This document shows positions 10,221-22,486 of a DNA stretch of 60,627 nucleotides, in pieces. The notes under the pieces were generated by a model. The model was not told the origin of the DNA, ran no database searches, and saw only the letters and a program-made list of their open reading frames with translations. Numbering within the stretch: the stretch's first letter is position 1; the number at the start of each line of letters is the position of its first letter. The stretch is from Chlamydomonas sphaeroides (lineage: Eukaryota; Chlorophyta; Chlorophyceae; Chlamydomonadales; Chlamydomonadaceae). The position numbers and the translations under genes were made by a program. Location of the stretch: assembly GCA_001662425.1 (NCBI GenBank), contig BDDC01000177.1, positions 31,966-92,592 on the forward strand, given 5' to 3'.

Positions 10221-13200
10221 TCATTGCGACTGCAAGGCACCTATGACTTCAGCAGCCCCCGCCACCACCGCTGCCGCCGCGTCGGCCCCCGCCGCCGCCA
10301 GCGCCCGCCGGCCAGCCGCCGCCTTGACCGCCACCAGCACCGCGTCCGCCTCCGCGCCCGCCAGCCCCTTGCTTGCAAGCGGGTACGGCGGCATGGCGTC
10401 GTAGCACTGCAGGTTGCTGTACGCACACGTCGGCAGCAACCCCAGCGGCGGCGGCGGCGGCGCAGCCACCGCCGTCCCGTTGACGGGGACCGCGGCCGTA
10501 GCGGCCGCAGCAACCGCCGCCGCCTCTGCCGCAGCCTTGGCGGCGGCGGCGGCTGTGCCTTCGGGCCCGGCGGCGGCGCCGAGGGACGCTAGGCTGTCCA
10601 CGCAGGGCTGCCGCTCCGGCTGCATGTAGCAGTTGAACACAAAGGCAAAGGCGCGCTCCACGATATGGCCGGCAAAGGTGTCGTTGCAGGCGGCGGCGGT
10701 GGCGCGGAAGTCGACTGGCGGCGGGCCGAGCGGTAGGCGAGGGGCCGGGATGGGAAGGGCATGGGCGGAGGGCGCGGGCGCTCGAATGAGAGGCAGTGCC
10801 AGCCGCTGCGGGTCCCGGCCGCGGCGGACCTAGGGTTCCGCGGCTCATGTGCGCCGTCCCACCCCGCAGCCGCTGTTTCCCTGTCGCCCACGCCTCACTC
10901 TTATGGCCCGGCTCAGCTGCCATCTGCTCGTGCGCGTCCGCGTTGAGGTGATGGGTGGGGTGGTGCACCACGTAGCGGTACATGACCCTGGGGGGGGAGG
11001 GGAGGATTGGGGGGAGGGGAGGAGGGTTCGTGCCACACTGGATCAGCCCACATCCGGTTTTCGGGAAGGAGGGGGCAGGCAGGTGAGGCACATCACGCAA
11101 GGGGATAGGGAGGGAGGGGAGGAGCTGCCTACCCCCGCCTACGCTCGCGGGTGCTGATAGAGAGCACCCCTGGGCGGCCTCACTTGAAGGACTGCGCGGG
11201 GTTGGCGGCTATGCGGCTGCGGGAGATGACAAAGTGGCCGCCGAAGAAGGCCTGACGGGGGGAGGGAGCAGCAGGGAGGCGAGGCACCAAGGAAGGATGA
11301 AGGGCCCGTTGCAGATCAGCGCGGAAGTGCACCGGGCGGACGGTGGCTGCGGGAGCCCCCGCTCCAGGGCAGGAACCCTAGGGCTTGCGCGGCCTCGTTT
11401 CCCGGCCACCCCCCGGCCCCCACCTGGAAGTCCACAGGGCAGAAGGACTGCCGAAAGATGGACCACAGCTCGCGGATGCGCCGGGTCTGTGCGGGCAGCC
11501 GGCAGCCCTGGCTGCGGGCAGGCGCGAGGGCGGGCGGCGGGCAGGCGCGAGGGCGGGCGGCGGGCAGGCGCGAGGGCGGGCGGCGGGCAGGCGCGAGGGG
11601 ACACGTGTGGGCGCGAAGCGGAGCCGCGCATGGCGGCCCCGACGCCACCCATGCATGCGGCCGCTCGTGTGCCCTGTCCATACCACCTCGAGCGCCAACC
11701 GAAAAGCAGGCTAGCAGGAGACGGAGTGTTACCAGAGTCTCTAACATCCCGACATGACGCCCTGTCACAGCGCGTTGCAGCGACCTCCCCGTGTCCTCCC
11801 CTCCCCGTGTCCTGCCCTTCCCGCCGCTGCATGCGCCGCCTCACTCACCAGCCGCAGCTGCTGGACTCGCCGAAGCCCAAGAACCCGGTGGTGGGACCGA
11901 ACAGGGCCAGCACTGGGGAGCGGCATGGGTCAGCAGGGGTGCGAAGGGACCGGGAGTGAGGGGTGCATGGGCTCAGGGCATGAGCTGGTGCGCACCATGG
12001 GGTTGCGGGATGGCGCGGTGAGCCGTGGCCGGTAGGCGCCACACAGGCCTTGTCGGCCGCTACTCGAGGACCGCGCCAGCGCGCCTTCTCCGCAGGATTG
12101 CTTCCCAAGGACCGCGCCACCGCGCGTGTTCGCGGCGTGGTTGCCTGCCGCATAGGGGGCTGGCCTTCCTGGGAGCCACCCAGGCGACCTCCCCGCGGCA
12201 GCGCTGCCCGTGTCATGCCGGTATGAGTGCCGTACGTCGTGTCGTACGACTGTCGTACGGAATCGTTGCCTGCACCAGGCAGCCGTACTCACTGGGCAAG
12301 AGCTGCGCCTCGGGGGTGGCCAGCCGGGCCGGAGCAAGCATGACTGCGGCGGCGGAGCGGAGGGGTAGGGCAGGGCGGCAGGGCGGCGCGCGGCAGGGAT
12401 GGGACAGGCGAAGCGAGCAGCTAGCCAGGGGCCGGCGCCCTAGCACAGCTGCAGCGCTCCCCGGCGACTCCCGGCGATGCCAAAGTGCACAGCTGCCTGC
12501 CGTATGTTCGCCTGGTTGCTGGATGATGCTAAGCTGCCGTCCTATCCTAGGTGCGATCGGGACAGGGCCCCTGTCGCGGCCACTTGCCGTGTGCGGGCAG
12601 GTTGTCGTGCCAGGCCGCCAGGTAGACGGCGTACACTGCGGACCAACAGCAGAGCGAGGGGCACGCACCAGGGGCGGCAGGATCCGCATGAGACGCAAAG
12701 CCAAGCCCGCTCCCACCCCTGTGCCTCCCCGCCGCGACCCCGCGGTCGGGACAAGCACGGTACGCATAGCGGCAGCCCCGCCCGGCCCGCTCCCGGCGAG
12801 GCCAGGAGCGCCGGCTCACACCCCGCACTCACCCGCGTACTCGCGGCCTGCGTTGCCCAGCTCCATGACTGTGTCGATGCCCTGCAGCGCCAAAACGTCG
12901 CTGGCATTGCGGTGCTTAGCACCAACCACGATGCAGGGGTCGCGCGCCTGGGGGCCGAGCGAGGAGGGAGGGGTTGGGGTGGCGGCTCAAAAACGGGGCG
13001 CAACCCCGAAATTGCAGGCTAGAGGCCCTTGGACCGGGATGTTGCGCGGCGCTTCGGGACAAGATGGGCCGAAGGCTGCGGCGCACGACGCTGTGTGGGG
13101 CGCTGCTGCGGGCGTGGCTCACGGGGGGCTGCTTGGGTGGCGTGTGTCAGGGGCCCCACCTGCACGGTGGGGGCGCTGAGCAGCGTGCGGATCGTGGCCT

Positions 13201-13768
13201 GCAGCTCCTCGAGGGTGTGCGAGTCCTCGAGCGCAATGACGATGTCCAGCAAGCGCGAGGGCTCGGCGCACTTGGCGCGGTAGGTGGGCGAGTTGTGGAA
13301 CGTGATGTTGCGCTTCTTGGCGCCCTCGCACACGTCAGGCACCACGGACTCGGTGTGCATGACCTAGGACATGCATGAGAGGGGTGGGAGAGGGGAGGGC
13401 GAGGGTTGATAGCGTGAGGTCACTACTAGCTGACGGGCGCACTGGTAGGGTTGGCGCTGCCGGTGCACCGCAAGACCGCTGCCTGAAGCTAGCAGAGCTT
13501 GTGCAGCTTGTGAATGAGCGTTCGCGTGTCTGGGCTTGTCCGCGCGAGAGTGCACCAAAACAGGAATGTGAACGGGGTCAGTCAAGTCCCGTCAGTACAA
13601 GCCCGAGAGACGAAGCGAAATAGATAAACAACAAACGCCAAGAGAACAGAGTTGGCGATGCCGTGCGCATACCTCATGCCCGGGGATGGTCAAGTTAAAC
13701 ACCGGCTGCCATGCCGCAGCGGTGCCAGCATAGCTAGCTGCCAGCAAAAGAAGCAGTGATAGCGCCAT
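10221..13768 (-). CDS. Secreted or Golgi-luminal DUF3431-like protein, multi-exon
   Basis: The start exon (13673-13768, exactly 32 codons) opens with a signal peptide: MALSLLLLLAASYAGTAAA followed by WQPVFNLTIPGHE. Next come 13160-13363 (MHTESVVPDV..., LLDIVIALEDSHTLEELQ) and 12833-12947 (DPCIVVGAKHRNASDVLALQ, then ELGNAGREYA). Smaller exons follow near 12575-12640, 12290-12350, 11850-11915, 11424-11496 (RRIRELWSIFRQSFCPVDFQ), 11184-11252 (FFGGHFVISRSRIAANPAQSF) and 10895-10985. The last exon (about 10221-10735) has HIVERAFAFVFNC and an Ala-rich tail. The NAGREY...Y...D element, the GGHFVISRSRI element and a final ERAFAFVF helix match the order of conserved blocks in DUF3431, a family of unknown function with a glycosyltransferase-like appearance. 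N-glycosylation sequons (NLT, NIT, NAS, NDT) agree with a luminal protein. The small-exon boundaries are approximate. Confidence 0.7.
11516..11600. repeat. 23-bp minisatellite, about 3.5 copies
   Basis: Tandem units close to GGCAGGCGCGAGGGCGGGCG in an intron of the DUF3431-like gene, directly upstream (in gene orientation) of the exon encoding RRIRELWSIFRQ. Confidence 0.9.
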
Positions 13769-14781
13769 CTCCTATGGTGACACGGACATGCTCTGCCTTG
13801 CGGCCGAAACTATAGTGCTAAAGCTAGCAGCTGAGAGACTGAAGCAAAGGGACCATCGCAGACAGGTATGCGTGTCGGGCAGGCGTACGTCCGGTGTGCA
13901 CCGGCTCCTAGCTGCGTTTGGGCACGCGTCCCCACTCCTGGCCCCGGCAGGCCCCCGCCGCCCGGCCCCGCCCCGAAACTTCTCCCGGTGCATGCATCAA
14001 CGAGTTCATCAAAACCACCTCTTACACAGCCGCTAGTCACATGGGACCACACACCCGCTGCACCGTGCTGACCGTGGCCATGTCCGCCTCCATTCCTCAG
14101 TTCGTGCAGTCACTTATGACGTCACGCGCGCACACAACCTGTTGACCATATAGACACCCACATCGCCACCGTCGTCACATCAGCTAACATCCAGCAAACT
14201 CTTAGTCTACTACGAAGGGCCACCGTTCCGGCGGCCCGGCCAGCTCGTGTGCTGCCTGGAGTAAGACCGTGGCACGCAGCCGCAGCTCCGCCGCGAACAC
14301 GCTCCACACCCCTTGCTAACCCGCAATGCCGCGCGCCAGCCATTGGCTCTGCCTGCCATTGGCTGTCCTGGTCACGCCGGGGCTGTGCAGCCCTGCTGAG
14401 TGGGCCACAGCTTGGACTGTCCGACTGCGTCGCGCCCCCGCGGGTTTGGCCGCCCCTCCCCGTCCCCGTGTACCGTAATACAGTGCCATGCCGCGGGCCC
14501 CACCGTGGCCCCACGCGCCCCTGCGTGCGCGCGGCCGCAACGCCCGGGGCAGGCCCCGCCCGCCATAAAATCCACCTGCCCCAACCGCTACACACACACG
14601 GTCGGGCTTCGTTATCCGCACTCGCACCTAACCGCATTCCCTCCCTGCACGGCCGACGTGCCACTCAACCCTTAGTTGTGCTGTGCCGCGTGTGGGGTCC
14701 CGTCTTCACCTAACACTTGAACACACACAATAATACAACAGCCACCAGCCAGCCCCAACAGCCGCCCAGCCGCCACCGCCA
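13769..14781. other. Tandem intergenic region with promoter of the DUF3431-like gene and 3' UTR of the coiled-coil gene
   Basis: About 1 kb without a supported coding exon. On the minus strand a TGTAA signal (TTACA on the plus strand near 14022-14026) lies about 750 bases after the stop of the coiled-coil gene and is a candidate polyadenylation signal. The segment next to the signal-peptide exon would then be the promoter of the DUF3431-like gene. Confidence 0.45.
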
Positions 14782-17700
14782 CTAGTCAACCACCGCAACC
14801 GAGGACGGCCGGCTCATGAGAGGCGGCAGGTGCGGCACCGAGGGGATGGTACCCAGCACCCCGCCCGGACCCCCCGACTCCGACCCCGCCCGGCTGCGGC
14901 TGCCGTCCCTGCCGCCCAACGCCGACACCTCCCCCGACGGCGCGCCGGGCCCGCGCCNNNNNNNNNNNNNNNNNNNNNNNNNNNNNNNNNNNNNNNNNNN
15001 NNNNNNNNNNNNNNNNNNNNNNNNNNNNNNNNNNNNNNNNNNNNNNNNNNNNNNNNNNNNNNNNNNNNNNNNNNNNNNNNNNNNNNNNNNNNNNNNNNNN
15101 NNNNNNNNNNNNNNNNNNNNNNNNNNNNNNNNNNNNNNNNNNNNNNNNNNNNNNNNNNNNNNNNNNNNNNNNNNNNNNNNNNNNNNNNNNNNNNNNNNNN
15201 NNNNNNNNNNNNNNNNNNNNNNNNNNNNNNNNNNNNNNNNNNNNNNNNNNNNNNNNNNNNNNNNNNNNNNNNNNNNNNNNNNNNNNNNNNNNNNNNNNNN
15301 NNNNNNNNNNNNNNNNNNNNNNNNNNNNNNNNNNNNNNNNNNNNNNCCGCGCAAGGCGAGGGCGGCGGCGCCCGCCGCCAGGGCCGACGTCGAGGGGCGC
15401 AGCTCGGGTAGCGAGTCGTCGCTATCGGCGCCGCCGGTGTCCTGGTTGCCGGCGCCGGCGGCCGACTCCAGCACCTCCTCCAGCACACTGTCTGCCAGGG
15501 AGGCGTTGCGGCTGTGGGTCATGTAGGTCAGCACCGAGGCGCCCGTGTCGGTGGTGTTGCGCGTGCGGTCGCGGCCACCGCCGCCGCCGCCGCCGCCGCG
15601 GCCGTCGTGGATGGAGCCGGGGTGCAGGTGGGCGGCACCCGCCAGGCCGGCGTTGCTGCGGCGCCCGTGCAGCGGCACGGCGGCGGCGCCGCCGCCACTG
15701 CCGCCGAACATGCCGGCGCCGCTGCCAAACAAACCGGCGCCGCTGCCGCTGCCGGCGGTGCTAGGCGCCATGGAGGCGCGCGGCGAGGCGTCCGCGAGCG
15801 CTGCGGGCGGGGTGAGGCCAGGGCCGGGCGCGTGAGACGAGGGCGGCGCGTAGGGCGCCAGGCTGGACCCCAAGCCCATGCCGGTCTGCAGCCCCGCTAG
15901 GGACCCGTGGCTGCCGCTCTTACATAGCAGCCTCGCGCCGCCGCTGCTGCCCATGTTGCTGGTGCTGCGGTTGAGGCCTGCGTGCGGCGGCCCGCCGCCG
16001 CCCATCAGCGCCGCCGAGACGTTGTAGTCGGACGGCAGCGGCAGCGGCGCCGCGCCGTTGCTTCCCGGCCGAACGCCGACGCCGACGGGCACCGTCAGAG
16101 CCGCGTGCTGCGCTGCCGCGGCCGCGGCAACGAGCGGCGGCGGCGGCAGGGGTGTTGGCGAGCTGTTGCCGCCGTGGCTGCCGGGGCTGCCGCCGCCTCG
16201 ATCGCCCATGGCCGGCGAGGTGCCGCCGCCCGCTTCCAGCGCCGCCAGCACCGCGTGGAGCACCTGGCGTCAGGTGGGGGGCAGCGCAGCGGCAAGACGG
16301 CGTTGGGAGGCCTCGCATATGAATACTGCGGCGCGCAGGACTCTGTCGGTTGTCGGTTGTCGGCCCTCAACCCCCCAACGCGCACGCTCTACCCGCCATT
16401 CACCTGCCACAGCCCACCCCACCCTGCAGGGCGCCCGCTGTCGCCAGCCCCCTCACCTGGAACAGCTGCAGCTCGCTCAGGTTCCCGCCGTCCCCCCGCA
16501 TCTGCTTGACCATCACCGTGGGCAGAGCCAGCCGGTACGACTGCGGCGCAGGAGCAGGACAAGACGCGGACCGGCGCAGAGGTGAGGACGAGGTGGACGC
16601 GGGTGCGGCACGACCCTCCCACACCCAGCCCAGGTGTGTGCTGCCCTGCCGCCCCTTCCTGCCCTGCCGCCCCTTCCTGCCCTGCCGCCCCTTCCTGCCC
16701 TGCCGCCCCTTCCTGCCCTGCCGCCCCTTCCTGCCCTGCGCCGCCCGCACCTGCGCCACCGCCCGCGCCCTCCTGAACAGGCCCGCCAGCTCGCTGCGGC
16801 TGGACGCCAGCAGCACCGCGCTGCCGGAGGTGGGCGAGGGCGCGCCGCTGCCGGCCGTCATGCGGCTGACCTCCTGCCGCATCTCGCTCAGCTTCATGCG
16901 CGTCGTGCTCAGCCGCCGCTCGGCGTCCTCGATGCGCTCCCTGGGGGTGCAGGGCCGCGGAGGCGGCAGGTGAGCGCCGACGGCCCGCAACTGGCCGAAA
17001 GTTGGGGCAGCTGGGGCAGGCACTGACAGGTACTGACAGGTACGTGGTGCCCAACAGCTGCCGGCCGCTGGCCGCAACACGGCCGCTGCTGCTGCTGCTG
17101 CTGCTGCACCTCGCGGCGCCGCCCCGTGCCTCACTTGAACGCCGCCGCCTGGCTGCGGTGCAGCTCCTCGATCTCCGCCTGCGCCATGCCCGCCGACACC
17201 AGAGCGCTCTCCAGCTTGCCCGCCAGCGAGGTCTGCTTGGCCAGGTTGGTCTGCAGCAGCTCCATCTGGGCGGCCATGTCCTTGATCAGGGACTGTGGGG
17301 AGGCAGGGGGAGGCAGGGAGCGGGGGCGGAGGGGGCAGGTGCCACGGGGTGGGCGGAGGGAGCGGGCTGGAGGGGACAGGTGCCAGGCGATGCCGGAAGG
17401 GGCAGGCGGGCGGGACGGGCAAGCGCTGCCTGCAGCCCGCCCTCGCCGCCGCCGTGCCGTGTGGTGGTCGCACCTGCATACGCCCGGACCGCGAGCCCAG
17501 CTCCTCCAGGCTGGCCTCCTGCTCCGTCACAGTGGCCCGCAGGGTAGCAACCTGGCGGCAATACGGGCGTTGGTCACGAGAGTCAAGCGCTGCTGCTGAG
17601 GTACAGGGCCAGGCCGCGGCTGGTCAGAGCCCAAACATCCACACCCTGTGTCAGTGACCTTCGCCCCCTGCGCTTGCAACACCTCTACCCATTGCATTGC

Positions 17701-20700
17701 ATACCACCACACCCCAACTCCCCACCCGTCCGCACCTCGTGCTCCCGCGATGACAAGCCATCGCTGAGCTCGGCCACGCGCCCCTCCGCCACGCCCAGCC
17801 GCCGCGCCAGGTCAGAGCCACGGCCCGAGGCCTCAGTCAGCTGCGCCGCCAGCGCCTCAGCGCGGCTGGCCGTCTCGCTGAGCTGCGTGTCCAGCCGCTC
17901 GGCGCGCGCGCGGTGCTGCTCCGCGTCGGCGCGCGCCGAGTGCAGCGACGGCTCCACCGCCGCCAACTGCTCCAGCGCGGCGACCAGCTGCGTGGCCTGC
18001 GGGTTGGGAAATGTGCACGGGCGTGGGACCAGCGGTTGCGCATGCAGGGCGTGCCATGTGCTCCACCGCATCGCGGCCAAGGACCAGCTCACAGCGGGCT
18101 TTACAGAGCCGCGCATGCGCGGCTCCAGGCCCACCTTGTCTGCCAGCTCCGCGGTGCGCTGCTCCAGGTCTGAGCGCAGCCCCTCCGCCTCGCGGCGTAA
18201 CACGGCCAGCTCGGCCTCGCGCTTGGCCGCCAGCTCGCGCGCCGCCGCCGCCTCGCCCTCCGCCACCTGCCGCTCCGCCGTGACCGCCTCCAGCCGCTCC
18301 TGCAGCTCGCGCTGGCGGCTGTGGAGCTCGGCGATGGCCGTGTCGTGCTGCGCCAGGGCGGCAACCTGGGGGGCAGGCAGTCAGGCAGGCAGGCCGTGGG
18401 AGTTGGTGTTCAGCAGACCACGCCAGCGACGCAAGGACGGGCATGGGGCGCAGGAGCGAGGGAGCACAGCCAGGATGGGGCCAGGATCAAGGTTGCCGGC
18501 AAGGCAAACTTGTGTGTGGTCCGTGAGCCAGCCCCTACCTGCGCCTCGTGGGAGGCCTCCATGGCAGCCACACGCGACTGCAGCTCGGCAGCGCGGGCCG
18601 TCGAGGCGTCCAGCTGCCGCCGCAGCTCCAACCCTTCGTTGCGAGCGGCCTCGGCCTCAGCCTCCAGCTGTGCGGCGGCAGCAGCAGCCTCCGCCACGGA
18701 CGCGCGCGCGGCGTCAGCGGCGGCGGCCGCCGCCTCGGCGGCGGTGCGGGCCTCCCCGAGCTCCTCAGCAGCGCGTGCCGCCGCCGCGGCGGCGTCCTCC
18801 CGTGCCGCCGTCAGCTGCCGACTAACGTCTGCGGCCTCGGCGCGCGCCTCCTCGAGCTCGCGGGACCGAGACTGCGCCTCCTGGGACAGGGATGCGAGGG
18901 AAGCCTGCGCGTCCGAGAGAGACGCCGACGCCGTCGCCACCTCCCGCCGCTCCGCCTCCAGCTGCCGCTGCAGGTCCCCGGCCCTGGTCTCCGCGGCAGC
19001 GCGCTGCGACGCCAGCTCAGCCTCAAGCTCGGAGCAGCGGGACCGCGCCCCGGCCGCCGCAGCCTCGGCCGCGGCCACCTTGGCGGCTGCGGACTCCGCC
19101 GCCTCCGTCAGCGCGGTGGCACGCGCCTGCAGGTCCGCGGCCGTGGCGGCAGCGGCCTCAGCGGCGCGCGCCGCGGCGGTGCGCTCCGCCTCGACGGCGG
19201 CCTCCACGGCCGTGACCTTGGCGGCGGTTGCGGCGACGGCCTCCTCGGCCCGACGGCGCTCCACGACGGCAGCCGCCGCGGCTGCCTCCAGCTCCCGTAC
19301 CCGCCCTTCAAGCTCCCGCACCCGCCCCTCGGCCGCAGCCGCTGCAGCTGCAGCCGCTGCCGCCGCCACCCCAGAGTCTGGCGGCACGGGTGCTGCCCGC
19401 GGCGTCGTGGGCTCGCCAATCTGCGAGCTCGACTGTGGCGGCGTCGCTGCTCGCGTCGGCGGCGGCGACGGCGTTGCAGGCGGCGCGTCGGCTGACGCTG
19501 ACACGGGCGTCTTGGCGCGAGCGGCGCCCGCCTCCGCCAGCTTCGCCTCCACCTCCGTCAGCCGCTGCCGCAGCTCTGCCGCCGCCTTGTCGGCGGCCGC
19601 CGCGCGCGCCTCGGCTGCCGCGGCACGCGCCGTGAGCTCCTCCAGCGGCGGCGCCGCGGCCTCCGAGCCGACGCGGACTGACGGCGGCGCCGATGACGGC
19701 GTCGGCGGCACGGACCCTGTCGCCGCTGCCATCTCCGCCGCCGCCCCCGCTATGGCAAGCTCGCGCATCAGCGCCGCCACCCGAGCGTCCGCCTGCTCCG
19801 CGTACTTCGCCTTGGCGTGCAGTTGGCGCTGTCAGGACAACATGCGTGGGGCGAGCGCGGTGAGTCAAAAGCGGCCCAGGCTCAGGTCCTGCCCGCACCC
19901 GAGCATCGTCCTGCCAGCGTCTCGCAGCGTGTTCTGGTTGAGGCACCCCCGGCCCTCGCCCCCACCTTGAGCTTGTCGACCTTCTCCTTGAGCTCCGTGT
20001 GCTCGTGCTCGCTGGGCGCGCGGGTCAGCTTCTCCACGATGACGCGCTGCGCGTCGCCCAGCTGCTGCTTGAGCGACTCAATTTCCTGCGGCAGCCGGGA
20101 AACAGTTGGCCAAGCGGACGTGTTCAGCTGCTGTTAGGCCATCACGCAGGGCCGGGGTTTATGCCAGAGGCACCGGCAAGCAATGGCACTCATGCAGGAC
20201 GAAAGCAGGCAGCTCTCGCAGGCGGCAGCGGCCGGGTGCCCACCTTGCTCGCCGCGTCCAGCCGCGCCTTGATAGCGTCCGCCTCCTTCTGCTTGGCAGC
20301 CAGCATCGCCTCCTTGTCCTCGCGTAGCCGCCCTATGAGCTCGCTCAGCGCAGCGAGGCTGTGCTCCGTGCCCGCGCTCAGCCCAGACGCGCGGTCGCGC
20401 GATGGCGTTGCCGGCGGCGGCCCCGCCGGTGCTGCGCCGGGGCCGTGGTCGTCTCCGCCGCCCGCTCCGCCGCCGCTCCGCTGCGGTGGCGCCGGGCTGT
20501 GCGGCGCGTGCATGCTGGCCGCGCGCTGCAGCACGGCGCCGACGCCGCTGCTGTTGTGGCGGCCGTTGCGGCTGCCGCCGCCGCCATGCGGCATCGCCGG
20601 GCCGCCGGCGATCGCGGCCGCAGCCGCGGAGAGCTCGCCAAGCCGCTCCTCCAGCTGCTTGCGGGTAGCCACCGTGCCGTCGTGCTTGGTGCGTTCATCG

Positions 20701-22486
20701 GCCAGCTCCTGCGCGAGCGGGGCGACAGCGTACGCGCGTGTCCCCGCGGAGCGCAGAGGCGTAGGGTGGAGGCGGCGTGGCGACCCTGTGCGCCCCGCCC
20801 CTGCCATGACGGGTGCCCCGGACTTCCCCGTGTCGGCTGCCCCGTGCGCCCCGCCCTTGCCTTGCCCTTGCCCTGCGCACCTACAGCTGCACCTTCGCCG
20901 GCAGCCCAGACAGAAGCCCATGTGCAAGCCCATCCCAACCGCCCTGCCCCCGCGCCCACCTGCTGCAGGTAGTTGACCCGCTCCTTGAAGTCGCTCAGCT
21001 GCGCCGTCAGCAGCTTGACCTCCTCGGTCAGCAGATGCTGGGCGGCCGCCATGGCCTTCTGGTGCTGCACGTACGCCGACGGCAAGCCAGAGGCCGCGGC
21101 CGCGGCAGCCGCCGCCGCGGCGCCGCCGGGCCCCGCAAAACCACCCTGCTGTGACGCGTTAAGGCCGGGCGCGCCCGCGTTGCTACTGACGGAGCCGCGG
21201 TGACCGACGGCAGGGGACATGGGCGGCGTCGCGCCGGTCAGCGCCGCCGCCGGCGTCATCGGCGACGCCACGCGGGCCTTGGCCGAGGAGCTCCGCGCCA
21301 CCGCCCTGCCGCTTTGGCCCGTTGCTGTCAGCGCGCCAGCGCCCTCGGCGCCCTCGCCCAGCAGCCCAGGGCCGGGCGCCATGGCAGTGCTCATGGACTT
21401 TGCGCGTGGCGCGATGGCGACCGGCGGCGCGGGCGACGCGGGCGCGCCCGAGCCGGCCATGACGGAGGGCGTGGGCTCGGCCGACACGCGCGCATCCTCC
21501 TCCTCGTCGCCCTCCGCCTCCTCGATGGCGGACAGCGACTGGGTGATGGGCTGGTGCGCCAGCGTGTCGCGCTCCGCGGCCGAGCTGACGGCCGCGGCTG
21601 ACGGCGCGGCGTCGCTGCGCGGCGAGGCCGGACCCGGGTCGCCCTCCGCCACGAGCAGCGTGCTGGTGCCGGCGGTGGCGTTCAGGCCAGCCTCCGCAGC
21701 GGGCTGAGGCGCGGGCGAGGCCGCGGCTCCAGGCGTGGCGGCGGGCGCGGGTAGAGCTGGCCCGCTGAGGCCGGCCGGCGCGAGCGGCAGCGCGGCGGCG
21801 GCCGCAGCAGCGGCGGCGAGCGCCTGCTCCGCGGCGGCGCGCACGGTACTAAGACCCTGCGCGCTGTCCAGCCACTGCCGGCAGCGCATCTCATTGTGCT
21901 CGCGCTTGATGCGCTGCAGCTCTGAGCTGGCTTTTGTAAGCTCCTGTGGGGCACGAGTGCGGAGGGCAGCGGCGGCCTCAGCGCCGCCGGTCGGCAGGAG
22001 AGCCCTGTGCCCCTGGGCAGAGCAGCCACTGGCTGCACTGGCTTGCCTGCTGCAGGTCAGTGTTCTCGCGCTTGAGCGAGTCGCACACGGTGACGGCATC
22101 CTCCTTTTCCTTCTCGAGCTTGAGCACAAGTGTCTGCGAGGCCAGAGGCAGGGCAGGGTAGGTCCGCGGCCCGTCCCACGGCCCCACCCTATAACCGTTG
22201 CGCAGGCAATGCTGATACCGTTTGTTGGGGGCGCGGAGCGATTGTGAGCTGCGCCGAGCGAAAATGCCGAGGCACGTTCTAAGGTGCAAGGACGCACCCG
22301 AAGACGAATAAGCTCGAACGCGCGGTCCTCTGACTCCTGTTCAAGCTTGTTAAGCGTCTGGAGCAGTCCGTGCTTGCGCCCGCCCGAGGGCTGCTTGTAG
22401 GCGGTCGGTGGAGCCGGGATGTGCGCCGCTCCCATCGGCAGCCCGCGTTTCGCGGGCCCTTTTCGTGGTTGCTTGAAGGGGTCCAT
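14782..22486 (-). CDS. Large coiled-coil protein (about 1,900 residues), last exon broken by a sequence gap
   Basis: Start exon 22298-22486 (63 codons, MDPFKQPRKGPAKRG, then LLQTLNKLEQESEDRAFELI). Then 22047 to about 22135 (KLEKEKEDAVTVCDSLKREN), 20960-21943 (helical ends around a Ser/Ala/Pro-rich middle), 20244-20708, 19966-20085 (40 codons, EIESLKQQLGDAQRVIVEKL), and 18539-19828 (430 codons of almost uninterrupted Ala/Glu/Arg heptads). Shorter helical exons lie near 18135-18367, 17736-18000, 17474-17551, 17147-17296, 16750-16939 and 16457-16540. The last exon (about 16268-14782) is Gly/Ser-rich. All main exons checked are in phase. The protein is predicted to be a long rod with disordered ends, as in golgins, centrosomal or flagella-associated proteins. 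No catalytic domain was recognised, and the coiled coil itself gives no specific identity. The junction after 22047 uses a GC donor. A 389-base gap in the last exon hides about 130 residues. Confidence 0.8.
14958..15346. other. Assembly gap (389 N) inside a coding exon
   Basis: A run of N in the last exon of the coiled-coil gene. Both flanks read in the same frame up to the stop at 14782, which fits the stated length or a near value. The flanks are GC-rich Ala/Gly/Pro-coding sequence, a typical cause of sequencing drop-out. Confidence 0.98.
16643..16740. repeat. 18-bp minisatellite in a coiled-coil-gene intron
   Basis: About five and a half copies of a unit close to CCGCCCCTTCCTGCCCTG. The length is a multiple of three and no stop is present, so it reads as a repeated GRKGRQ or GQEGAA peptide on the minus strand. 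The preceding exon ends with a good CAG|GTGCGG donor, so it is treated as intronic. Confidence 0.9.
22046..22047 (-). other. Non-canonical GC donor of a GC-AG intron (junction 22046/22047)
   Basis: The exon ending ...ACCTGCAGCAG is followed on the minus strand by GCAAGC, and the intron ends CCCACAG before GAGCTTACAAAAGCC (exon high end 21943). A GC donor keeps phase 0 and joins two coiled-coil segments. The nearest GT 3' of it would shift the frame. Confidence 0.7.

Noticed and set aside
16643..16740. Collagen-like GQEGAA repeat as part of the coiled-coil protein
   Set aside because: The exon before it ends with a good GTGCGG donor and the next exon begins after a CAG with conserved-looking sequence; the repeat is intronic in the simplest model.
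18321..19970. Plus-strand open frame of about 550 codons rich in Ala/Ser
   Set aside because: Antisense of the Ala/Glu/Arg coiled-coil exon on the minus strand; composition alone keeps it open.
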